Source: Desulfobacteraceae bacterium
GTDB taxonomy: Bacteria > Desulfobacterota > Desulfobacteria > Desulfobacterales > Desulfobacteraceae
DNA length: 8,327 nt
Reading direction: 5' to 3'
Assembly: GCA_022712835.1 (NCBI GenBank)
Contig: JAFLJU010000697.1
Location: forward strand, 1 to 8,327
The notes beneath the pieces were generated by a model. That model was not told where the DNA came from. It saw only the letters and a list, made by a program, of their open reading frames with translations, and searched no databases. The number at the start of each line of letters is the position of its first letter. Within the stretch, counting starts at the first letter, position 1. Both the position numbers and the translations under genes were made by a program. Shown one piece after another: positions 1-5,679 of this stretch.

Positions 1-33
1 ATCCAATCCAATATATTTTACAATTTTTCTCAT
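1..33 (-). CDS. IS110-family transposase, N-terminal fragment cut by window edge
   Basis: Only the first 11 codons lie in the window, reading MRKIVKYIGLD on the minus strand. The pattern of a few basic residues, then (K/R)Y(I/V)GLD, is the usual N-terminus of IS110-family DEDD transposases (typically continuing VHK), and the Asp of GLD would be the first catalytic acidic residue. The ATG at 31-33 is preceded by GGGAGG (minus-strand reading of 40-45) at 6-nt spacing, so the start is well supported. IS110 transposases move the element without typical terminal inverted repeats, and in characterised members they use an element-encoded bridge RNA. The rest of the gene lies beyond position 1, so intactness cannot be judged. 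The family call rests on 11 residues and could be wrong. Confidence 0.55.
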   Translation of the reverse strand, partial: MRKIVKYIGLD

Positions 34-114
34 GGCCTGCCTCCCTTTTGTTTATGGCTCTGAATTGTGTTACTACTTTTACAATTTAATCCACGATTAC
101 AAAAAAGGCAGGTC
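34..114 (-). promoter_or_regulatory. Structured leader of the transposase; hairpin pairing its ribosome-binding site
   Basis: CCTGCC at 36-41 is the exact reverse complement of GGCAGG at 107-112. The pairing extends through TTTTGT (46-51) and ACAAAA (99-104) with small bulges. Inside, AATTGT (63-68) pairs with ACAATT (81-86) around a 12-nt loop. In the minus-strand transcript the transposase Shine-Dalgarno sequence (40-45) falls in the 3' arm, so folding would hide it. Such hiding is known in other insertion sequences as protection against read-through translation. In the IS110 group the bridge RNA is also encoded in the non-coding end upstream of the transposase, so this structure may be part of one. 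The hairpin is seen; both roles are inference. Confidence 0.4.
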
Positions 115-436
115 ATTTTTACGTGTCAACCATAATATCTAAAGTAACAAGTACCGAAGATTTTAGGTACGGGTCCCAGGATTTTTTCCCAATTTTTATA
201 TTTTGCATATTTCAAAATTAATGGTATGTTTCTGATGCTTTTAGATGATGTTTCTATTGTAGATAAATTCAAATTGGTCATCCAAACAATAAAGTTCGCA
301 TCCTGATCGGCTTTTTTTAGCTGATTCATCAAATAACTATTTTGCCTTTGATGCAACGCGGTAGATGGACTAAAAAGGCAAGCTATTTCGTTCAAGTTAA
401 AAAATTTGCGGTTATAGGACCCTTAATGGAGATTTT
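115..436. other. AT-rich intergenic stretch, no convincing gene
   Basis: This stretch is AT-rich with long A and T runs. It contains a small hairpin, GTACC (151-155) with GGTAC (166-170), and a TTGACA hexamer on the minus strand (123-128) without a well-spaced -10 partner. The longest minus-strand frame, 126-395, would give 89 residues from a TTG codon, but it has no Shine-Dalgarno sequence and no recognisable motif, so I do not call it a gene. Part of the stretch probably belongs to the left-hand insertion sequence. I could not place the element's end. Confidence 0.4.
348..376 (+). promoter_or_regulatory. Possible sigma-70-type promoter for the activator gene
   Basis: TTGATG (348-353) and TAAAAA (371-376) are separated by 17 bases. 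Each matches its consensus hexamer (TTGACA, TATAAT) at 4 of 6 positions. Transcription would start near 383 and leave a leader of about 53 nt before the GTG at 437. In AT-rich DNA such matches arise by chance, so this is tentative. Confidence 0.25.
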
Positions 437-1849
437 GTGCAGAAAATAGAGAATTTTAAACTGGCAGAAAAACAATTGAACAGAACCAAAGAAGGTCTTG
501 ACTTGATTCTAAACTCTTTCAATGGATTTATTTATACCGTATCAAAAGACTACAAAATTGAATATTTAAATCAAGCGCTAATGAATCACATCGGTTATGA
601 TGCAACGGGTGAAAATTGTTTTCAATTAATAAACGGCTTTGATAAAAAATGTCCTTGGTGCGTCGGAGATACCGTATTCTCTGGTAAAACAGCCAGTTTT
701 GAGCAAAAAAACCCTAGAGACAATAGATGGTATTATTACGTCAGCACACCTCGGTTTGATAATGACGGAAAGGTTGTGGCACAACAGCTGATCGCAATAG
801 ATATTCATGAGAAGAAAAACAAGGAAGACAACCTCGAAAAAAACATCGATACGTTAGAGCAGGAGAACCGCTTACTAAAATCGGCTGTGATTAATCGATA
901 TGGATTGGATAAAATAGTTGGACAGAGCCCTAAAATGCAGGAGATTTATAATCTGATTATAGATGTCGCATCATCCGATGCCAGTGTCATCCTATATGGC
1001 GAGTCCGGCACCGGCAAGGAGCTTGTTGCAAATGCCATCCACCATTTTGGTAAAAGAAAGAAACATGCTTTTTTACCGGTCAATTGCGGGGGGGTCCCCG
1101 AAAACTTAATCGAAAGTGAATTTTTTGGATACGAAAAAGGGGCTTTTACCGGTGCAAACATTAATAAATCAGGATATTTGCAGATAGCGGACAAGGGGAC
1201 ATTATTTCTGGATGAAATCGGAGAAATAAACTTAAATATGCAGGTGAAATTGTTGCGGGCCATCGACGGGGATGGATATAGTCCCCTTGGGGGTTCTCGG
1301 CTCATCAAACCGGATGTACGAATTGTTTCTGCCACAAACAAGGATCTGCCTGCCCTTGTGCAAAAGGGATTGATTCGACCTGACTTTTTTTACCGGATAA
1401 ATGTTATACCCATATATCTTCCGCCGCTCCGGAAAAGAAAAGAAGACATTGCGCTTTTAATATACCATTTTTTAAAAAGGTTCCAAACCGGAAAGACCCT
1501 GGCCCATATCCCCCCAAATATTATGAATGCATTGGAGAACTATGACTGGCCTGGGAACATCAGAGAGCTGCAGAATGTTATCCATAGATATGTTACCCTT
1601 GATCGGCTGGACGTATTTGATGCGTTTGCGCCCCGGAAAAATCAAAAAGCATTTATAGAGGAAATTGAACCCTCTTTCCATGAATCAAGTCTTAATCTGA
1701 ATGATGCCACCCAGGCCTTTGAAAAAGAAATCATTACCAGTTGTTTGAAAAAAAATCAGTGGCACCAAAAGAAGGTCGCATCTATTTTGGGAATAAATCG
1801 AAAAACCCTTTACTCCAAAATAAAGAAACTGGGCATCCATAAGGCCTGA
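437..1849 (+). CDS. Sigma-54-dependent transcriptional activator, PAS / AAA+ / Fis-type HTH
   Basis: This 470-residue cytoplasmic protein is an NtrC-class enhancer-binding protein that hydrolyses ATP to open sigma-54 RNA polymerase promoters. A PAS domain occupies about residues 21-127, followed by a charged, probably coiled-coil linker (128-150). The AAA+ domain (about 157-385) has Walker A GESGTGKE (188-195), the sigma-54-contacting loop GAFTGA (235-240), Walker B GTLFLDE (254-260), sensor I near 297-304, arginine-finger region around R314/R320, and WPGNIREL (371-378). A Fis-type helix-turn-helix ends the protein (424-467). There is no receiver domain, so sensing is probably through PAS, which carries C61, C72 and C75 in a C-x10-C-x2-C arrangement that may bind metal, Fe-S or respond to redox. 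The start is GTG, chosen because GGAG (428-431) lies 5 nt upstream. It probably controls the receiver/chemoreceptor operon downstream. Confidence 0.93.
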   Translation: MQKIENFKLAEKQLNRTKEGLDLILNSFNGFIYTVSKDYKIEYLNQALMNHIGYDATGENCFQLINGFDKKCPWCVGDTVFSGKTASFEQKNPRDNRWYYYVSTPRFDNDGKVVAQQLIAIDIHEKKNKEDNLEKNIDTLEQENRLLKSAVINRYGLDKIVGQSPKMQEIYNLIIDVASSDASVILYGESGTGKELVANAIHHFGKRKKHAFLPVNCGGVPENLIESEFFGYEKGAFTGANINKSGYLQIADKGTLFLDEIGEINLNMQVKLLRAIDGDGYSPLGGSRLIKPDVRIVSATNKDLPALVQKGLIRPDFFYRINVIPIYLPPLRKRKEDIALLIYHFLKRFQTGKTLAHIPPNIMNALENYDWPGNIRELQNVIHRYVTLDRLDVFDAFAPRKNQKAFIEEIEPSFHESSLNLNDATQAFEKEIITSCLKKNQWHQKKVASILGINRKTLYSKIKKLGIHKA

Positions 1850-1891
1850 AAAATACCCCTGGGGTCATTTCACCCCAATTTTGAGTATTTT
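1850..1891 (+). terminator. Possible weak terminator after the activator gene
   Basis: The sequence directly after the TGA stop can fold: AAAATAC (1850-1856) pairs with GTATTTT (1885-1891), enclosing TGGGGT (1860-1865) paired with ACCCCA (1872-1877). The closing arm is T-rich but there is no clean U-run straight after a GC stem. The inner dyad may be a protein-binding site instead, so the terminator reading is weak. Confidence 0.25.
1860..1877. promoter_or_regulatory. Upstream activator-binding dyad 1 (putative)
   Basis: TGGGGT (1860-1865) and ACCCCA (1872-1877) form a perfect 6-bp inverted repeat around a 6-nt spacer, centred about 183 bases upstream of the predicted sigma-54 transcription start. 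An extra ACCCC half-site sits at 1855-1859. A similar dyad lies about 70 bases downstream. Paired dyads at 100-200 bases upstream are the usual arrangement for enhancer-binding proteins of the type encoded just upstream, so this is a candidate operator for that protein. Confidence 0.45.
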
Positions 1892-1930
1892 AATTGATTA
1901 CAGCATGTTCTAAAAACAATTCACCAAATA

Positions 1931-1948
1931 TGGGTAAATATAACCCCA
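1931..1948. promoter_or_regulatory. Upstream activator-binding dyad 2 (putative)
   Basis: GGGT (1932-1935) and ACCC (1943-1946) form an inverted repeat resembling dyad 1. The spacer is 7 nt rather than 6, and the left arm has one G fewer. The centre is about 113 bases upstream of the predicted start. The shared GGGT/ACCC arms and flanking AA/TT suggest the same protein binds both; the spacer difference weakens the case. Confidence 0.4.
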
Positions 1949-2025
1949 AATTCTAATTTTTCAAAACACAGCCTTCCATCGCCATTATTCTTATAAATTC
2001 AGTACTATATAAAAAAACACCTGAC

Positions 2026-2041
2026 TGGTACATCTATTGCT
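2026..2041 (+). promoter_or_regulatory. Sigma-54 (-24/-12) promoter of the receiver/chemoreceptor operon
   Basis: TGGTAC (2026-2031) and TTGCT (2037-2041) match the sigma-54 consensus TGGCAC-N5-TTGCW with one mismatch. The invariant GG (2027-2028) and GC (2039-2040) are separated by exactly 10 bases. Transcription is expected to begin near 2052. The site lies in the intergenic region after a sigma-54 activator gene and two dyads, in the right orientation for the operon at 2116, which makes chance occurrence less likely. Confidence 0.75.
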
Positions 2042-2053
2042 TTATTACCAAGG

Positions 2054-2078
2054 GGAACCGATCAAACAAATTGGTTCC
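2054..2078 (+). other. Hairpin at the 5' end of the operon leader RNA
   Basis: GGAACC (2054-2059) is the exact reverse complement of GGTTCC (2073-2078), giving a 6-bp stem with a 13-nt loop that a few A-T pairs could shorten. It would lie within about 2 nt of the predicted transcript 5' end, where such stems often stabilise mRNA. There is no known riboswitch pattern that I recognise. Confidence 0.4.
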
Positions 2079-2100
2079 TAAGGAAATCGATAAATGATTT

Positions 2101-2118
2101 AAGGAAGCGATTCATGTG
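2101..2118 (+). promoter_or_regulatory. Ribosome-binding site with an ATG-TGA start-stop overlapping the GTG start
   Basis: AAGGAAG (2101-2107) is the Shine-Dalgarno sequence. It is followed by ATG-TGA at 2114-2119, a one-codon open frame that overlaps the GTG start codon (2116-2118) of the receiver gene. Only the GTG gives the expected receiver N-terminus MKILIIED. A near copy of the same block lies at 2080-2096 (AAGGAAATCGATAAATG), whose ATG opens a two-codon frame ending TAA. Confidence 0.5.
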
Positions 2119-2478
2119 AAAATTTTAATTATTGAAGATACCGATCAAGTTTCAAAACTACTGAAGATGAAGGTTGAGAAATGGGGCCACAATGCTGTCA
2201 TCGCCGGGTCAGGCGAAGCGGCCCTAAAGATCATCAAAAATGAAATATTTGATCTTATCCTGCTTGACATTTTTCTCCCGGACACGGTTGCCTACGATTT
2301 AATTCCCCACATAAAAGAACAATGGTCCGGCATAAAGATCATTACCATGACCGGCTACAGCGACATGGAGGTCGAAAAAAAAGTCCGCAGCCAGGGGATT
2401 TCCTATTACATGGTCAAACCCATCAACCTTGATGAACTGAAAAGCATCATCCAGCACATGCGCCAAAAAGAGGGTTGA
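2116..2478 (+). CDS. Single-domain response regulator (CheY-like receiver protein)
   Basis: A stand-alone phosphoreceiver of 120 residues, the usual CheY length, with no output domain. The acidic pocket is E7/D8, the phosphoacceptor is D51 in LILLDIFLP, the switch threonine is T79 in ITMTGYSD, and the conserved lysine is K101 in the VKP motif, so it should be phosphorylatable. The switch aromatic position carries Y98 or nearby Y97. The GTG start is preceded by AAGGAAG at 8-nt spacing, and no other start fits the receiver fold. It is followed after 49 bases by the chemoreceptor gene and shares its sigma-54 promoter. It could signal to flagella or another motor, or modulate the receptor pathway. 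No partner kinase is encoded here, so its donor is unknown and I do not assign the symbol cheY. Confidence 0.88.
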   Translation: MKILIIEDTDQVSKLLKMKVEKWGHNAVIAGSGEAALKIIKNEIFDLILLDIFLPDTVAYDLIPHIKEQWSGIKIITMTGYSDMEVEKKVRSQGISYYMVKPINLDELKSIIQHMRQKEG

Positions 2479-2527
2479 GCCCTCCCCGGTTAAAACAGCA
2501 TTCAATTAAAGTAAAAAGGGAAAAAAC

Positions 2528-4849
2528 ATGATTTGGACAAACATGACCATTGGAAAGAAAATTGCTTCAGGATTCGGGATTGTCATTATCCTGTTGGTCA
2601 TCCTGGGGGGGATGAGCTTTACCGGAGTCGGCAGCATTGTCAAGAATGCATCCGAGGTCATTGATGGCAAAGCCCTGGATGGGGAGCTTGCCCAGAAAGA
2701 GGTGGACCATCTTAACTGGATTGGTGAGGTCAACAAACTGTTGACCGATGACACGGTCAACGAACTAACCGTACAGACAGACCATACCAAATGCGGTTTT
2801 GGAAGATGGCTTTATGGGGACGAACGCAAACAGGCAGAAGCCCTTGTGCCATCTTTGGTACCGCTTTTCAAAAAGATTGAGGAACCCCACAGGCATCTGC
2901 ATGAATCGGCCACTGAGATCGGGAAGGTATATACCAAAGGGGATTCTAATCTTCCCGGGTTTATTGCCAATAAACTCAATGATCACCTTGAATGGGCCGC
3001 CTCTATTCAGAAGGCCATCCTGGACAATGAAAATGATATCCAGGTCCAGACAGACCCCAAACTTTGCGCTTTCGGCCAATGGCTATATAGTGATGCGGCA
3101 ACAAAAATAGCCGCCTCAGATTCAGTTCTGGGAAGCTTTATGGGCCAAATCAAAGAACCCCATAAAAGATTACACGGTTCCGCCAAAGAGATTCAATCTT
3201 CCTATCGAAAAATACATGAAGGCTTAAGCAATACACTATATGTTCGGCTTGATGACCACCGGAGGTGGGCCGCCAGCGTTGCGGATGGTCTCATAGAAAA
3301 TTCGCCGATCCAGGTGGAAACCGATCCTGAAAAATGTGGATTTGGCAAATGGCTTGAATCCGATGAAGTGGCTTCGCTTATGGCAAGTGATGCCACCATC
3401 AAGGATCTGTTATCAAGGGTTCGGCAACCCCATCATGCGCTCCATGGAAGCGCTGTTGAGATAAATATTGCAATCAAAAATGATGATTTGGAATCAGCCA
3501 AAAAAATATTCGTCTCTAAAACAAAAAAACAACTTGCCCAGGTTTCCCAACTTTTTGAAAAACTGATTCGCTATGAAGACAGCCTTTTGACAGGCCGGGA
3601 AGCCGCCATCCAAACATTCAAGACAAAATCCCTTCCAGCGCTTGCCGAGACCAAGGAGCTCCTAAATAAACTCCAGCACCGGGCACAGGAAATGATTGAA
3701 GGACTAAATAAGGCTTCTGCCATTTATGCCAATAAAACAGCACCGAATTTAAAATCGGTTCAAACGCTTCTAGGACAATTAAGAGAAGAGGTCAAAAACA
3801 ACATGCTCACCGATCAGGCCATGTTATCGGCTGCGACCGGAACCAAAAGAAATGTGGCGATTACAGCGCTCTTTGCAATGATCGCAGGCATTTTGCTCGC
3901 ATTTGTAATTTCCAGGGGTATTATCCTCGTGCTTAGCAAAATTGCAGATGGGATGAGTGAAGGTGCTGGCCAGGTTGCTTCGGCATCCGGCCAGGTCTCC
4001 TCATCCAGTCAGTCCATGGCCGAAGGAGCATCCCAGCAGGCCGCCTCCATTGAGGAGACCTCATCCTCCATGGAAGAGATGTCTTCCATGACCCGGAAAA
4101 ACGCAGAAAATGCCTCTCTGGCCGACAATCTCATGAAAGAAGCCAATCAAGTGGTTACCACGGCAAACCAATCAATGGAACAACTGAGTCTTTCAATGTC
4201 AGATATTTCAAAGGCCAGCGAAGAAACCTCAAAAATCATTAAAACCATTGATGAGATTGCATTTCAGACGAATCTTCTGGCGCTAAATGCGGCGGTCGAA
4301 GCTGCCCGGGCAGGAGAAGCGGGCGCAGGCTTTGCCGTTGTCGCAGATGAAGTCAGAAATCTTGCCATGAGAGCTGCGGAGGCTGCAAAAAATACCGCCG
4401 ACCTGATTGAGGGAACGGTTAAAAAAGTCCAGGATGGGTCACTCTTGGTGGCAACCACAAATGATGCCTTCAGTCAGGTAAAAGAAAGTACCACCCAGGT
4501 TGGCAATCTGGTCTCAGAGATAACCGAAGCATCCAAAGAACAGTCCAGCGGTATTGAGCAGGTAAATATCGCCATCTCAGAGATGGACAAGGTGGTTCAG
4601 CAAAATGCCGCCAATGCAGAAGAGATGAACGCCCAGGCAGAGCAATTGAAAGACTTCGTGGGTGAGCTTGTCATGATGGTAAAAGGGAAAAATAATCCGA
4701 TGGTTCAAGGTAAAACCCGTTCAATAAGAACAAACTCCCAGAGATATCCATCGGGCGTTGGGAAAAAACAGGTGGGCCATGGCACAAAGGAGATCCGACC
4801 GAATCAGATAATCCCCTTTGATGATGACGAAGATTTCAAGGATTTCTGA
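2528..4849 (+). CDS. Methyl-accepting chemotaxis protein with three periplasmic CZB domains
   Basis: A 773-residue transmembrane chemoreceptor that should control a CheA kinase encoded elsewhere. TM1 spans about residues 14-30 and TM2 about 444-468. The region between them is predicted periplasmic and begins with three tandem CZB (chemoreceptor zinc-binding) domains, each with the full Cys/His set: H61, C89, H121, H125; H153, C180, H212, H216; H244, C270, H302, H306. Each has the (A/G)FGxWL core after the Cys, and the repeats are 91-92 residues apart. A helical stretch (about 310-440) leads to TM2. No full HAMP domain is evident. The signalling hairpin (about 490-720) has its conserved tip around 574-613 ([20 protein letters not shown]). 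The tail is acidic, ending DFKDF, with no CheR-tethering NWETF. ATG start with AGGGA 6 nt upstream. It is the second gene of the sigma-54 operon. Confidence 0.93.
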   Translation: MIWTNMTIGKKIASGFGIVIILLVILGGMSFTGVGSIVKNASEVIDGKALDGELAQKEVDHLNWIGEVNKLLTDDTVNELTVQTDHTKCGFGRWLYGDERKQAEALVPSLVPLFKKIEEPHRHLHESATEIGKVYTKGDSNLPGFIANKLNDHLEWAASIQKAILDNENDIQVQTDPKLCAFGQWLYSDAATKIAASDSVLGSFMGQIKEPHKRLHGSAKEIQSSYRKIHEGLSNTLYVRLDDHRRWAASVADGLIENSPIQVETDPEKCGFGKWLESDEVASLMASDATIKDLLSRVRQPHHALHGSAVEINIAIKNDDLESAKKIFVSKTKKQLAQVSQLFEKLIRYEDSLLTGREAAIQTFKTKSLPALAETKELLNKLQHRAQEMIEGLNKASAIYANKTAPNLKSVQTLLGQLREEVKNNMLTDQAMLSAATGTKRNVAITALFAMIAGILLAFVISRGIILVLSKIADGMSEGAGQVASASGQVSSSSQSMAEGASQQAASIEETSSSMEEMSSMTRKNAENASLADNLMKEANQVVTTANQSMEQLSLSMSDISKASEETSKIIKTIDEIAFQTNLLALNAAVEAARAGEAGAGFAVVADEVRNLAMRAAEAAKNTADLIEGTVKKVQDGSLLVATTNDAFSQVKESTTQVGNLVSEITEASKEQSSGIEQVNIAISEMDKVVQQNAANAEEMNAQAEQLKDFVGELVMMVKGKNNPMVQGKTRSIRTNSQRYPSGVGKKQVGHGTKEIRPNQIIPFDDDEDFKDF

Positions 4850-4873
4850 TGGAACATCCTTTTTTATAGGATA

Positions 4874-4899
4874 CCGGGGCAGTATATATCCTGCCCCGG
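4874..4899. terminator. Strong stem-loop between convergent genes, probable bidirectional terminator
   Basis: CCGGGGCAG (4874-4882) and CTGCCCCGG (4891-4899) form a perfect 9-bp GC-rich stem with an 8-nt loop, 24 bases after the chemoreceptor stop codon. It sits between the plus-strand chemoreceptor operon and the minus-strand rhodanese gene, where it could serve both. Neither strand has a clear U-run directly after the stem, so it may work with Rho or as an RNA 3'-end stabiliser rather than as a classic intrinsic terminator. Confidence 0.55.
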
Positions 4900-4909
4900 A
4901 TTCACACCT

Positions 4910-4960
4910 TTAGATCACTTGACAATTTAGGTCACTTAACAACTTAGGTCACTTAACAAC
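4910..4960. repeat. Three tandem 17-bp repeats overlapping the 3' end of the rhodanese gene
   Basis: The unit TTAGGTCACTTAACAAC occurs perfectly at 4927-4943 and 4944-4960. A diverged copy at 4910-4926 differs at three positions. Read on the minus strand, the copy at 4944-4960 contains the last three codons and the stop (TGA at 4949-4951) of the rhodanese-domain gene. The others repeat that end sequence, each bringing another TGA. This looks like slipped-strand duplication of a gene end. No function is evident. Confidence 0.85.
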
Positions 4961-5623
4961 AGGGTACTTATTTTTAATCCACTCCCCAATGCCGTGGCGG
5001 AGATTGAAAATCCGGGTAAACCCTTTGTCAATCAGGAGTTTTGCGGCAACCGTACTGCGATTTCCCGTGGCACAATAGATCAGGATGGGATCGTCTTGAA
5101 ATGCGATCAACTCATCCATGCGCGATTGCAACTGCTGCACCGGTATCAACACGGAATGTTCAAGATGCCCCCGTAAATATTCCTTAGGGGTTCTGACATC
5201 CAGAATCATTGGGTTAAAGGCAGCAATTACCTGCTGGGCCTTTTGGGCTGAAATTGCTTCATAATTGACCTGATTGTATTCAACAACCTTCAGGGTTCCC
5301 ACAAAAGGGCCAATAAAAAAATCAAAAACCCCAACCTTCTTCATTTTAAAATAGGGGGCCTGGGCCAGATCGGCCACCAAGGCTTTTTCAATGGACAGGG
5401 AAGGAATTGAGAGAACCCCTGTCATTTTGGATTCAAGCTTAATTTTTATATAATCCCCCCGGAAAACGACCCATTCAGACAAATTGCTTTCCATGGACAA
5501 TACCCGGAAACCATTAACAATTTCCCCGGAAGGGATTATAGACTCGGCAGCCCCCAGAGTCTGACCAAAGCAAACAATCAGAATCCCCATCATGATTCCC
5601 ATCCGTTTCATTTTTTTTACCAT
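4949..5623 (-). CDS. Exported rhodanese-domain protein with an unassigned N-terminal beta-rich domain
   Basis: A 224-residue protein with a signal peptide: basic start (MVKKMKR), hydrophobic core (about 9-23) and a likely cleavage after GAA near residue 26, so it should act in the periplasm. The C-terminal rhodanese domain (about 120-222) has DVRTPKEYLRGH (142-153) and the active-site loop CATGNRS (184-190), with C184 as the persulfide-carrying cysteine. Intact loop chemistry suggests sulfurtransferase or sulfur-carrier activity; the substrate is unknown. Residues about 32-116 look like an all-beta domain that resembles cupredoxins in pattern but shows no Cys/His copper site; that is a guess. 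The start is firm: AAGGAGG (5629-5635) lies 5 nt upstream. A 6-bp hairpin (5636-5651) abuts that ribosome-binding site. It is the third gene of the minus-strand group, 56 bases after the zinc-ribbon gene. Confidence 0.85.
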   Translation of the reverse strand: MVKKMKRMGIMMGILIVCFGQTLGAAESIIPSGEIVNGFRVLSMESNLSEWVVFRGDYIKIKLESKMTGVLSIPSLSIEKALVADLAQAPYFKMKKVGVFDFFIGPFVGTLKVVEYNQVNYEAISAQKAQQVIAAFNPMILDVRTPKEYLRGHLEHSVLIPVQQLQSRMDELIAFQDDPILIYCATGNRSTVAAKLLIDKGFTRIFNLRHGIGEWIKNKYPVVK

Positions 5624-5679
5624 CTGCCCCTCCTTAAAACCATCTGGTTTTCTTGCTTTTTTCTCTATATTGAACGGTT

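Noticed and set aside
123..128. Perfect TTGACA on the minus strand as a transposase promoter
   Set aside because: At normal 16-18 base spacing the -10 position is only a T-run; the nearest TGTAAT would need a spacer of about 22.
126..395. Minus-strand open frame of 89 residues from a TTG codon
   Set aside because: No Shine-Dalgarno sequence, a rare start codon, no recognisable motif, and it lies in AT-rich DNA that probably belongs to the insertion-sequence end. A degraded gene fragment cannot be excluded.
412..417. TTATAG as the -10 box for the activator gene
   Set aside because: No acceptable -35 hexamer lies at 16-18 bases, and the transcript would start at the ribosome-binding site itself.
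946..1341. Minus-strand 131-residue frame inside the sigma-54 activator gene
   Set aside because: It is antisense to the Walker A to Walker B region of a clearly functional AAA+ domain and has no motif of its own.
2765..3079. Overlapping frames on both strands inside the chemoreceptor gene (minus 2765-3079 and plus 2799-3110)
   Set aside because: They lie within the conserved CZB repeats, whose protein-level conservation explains the sequence. Neither shows its own domain.
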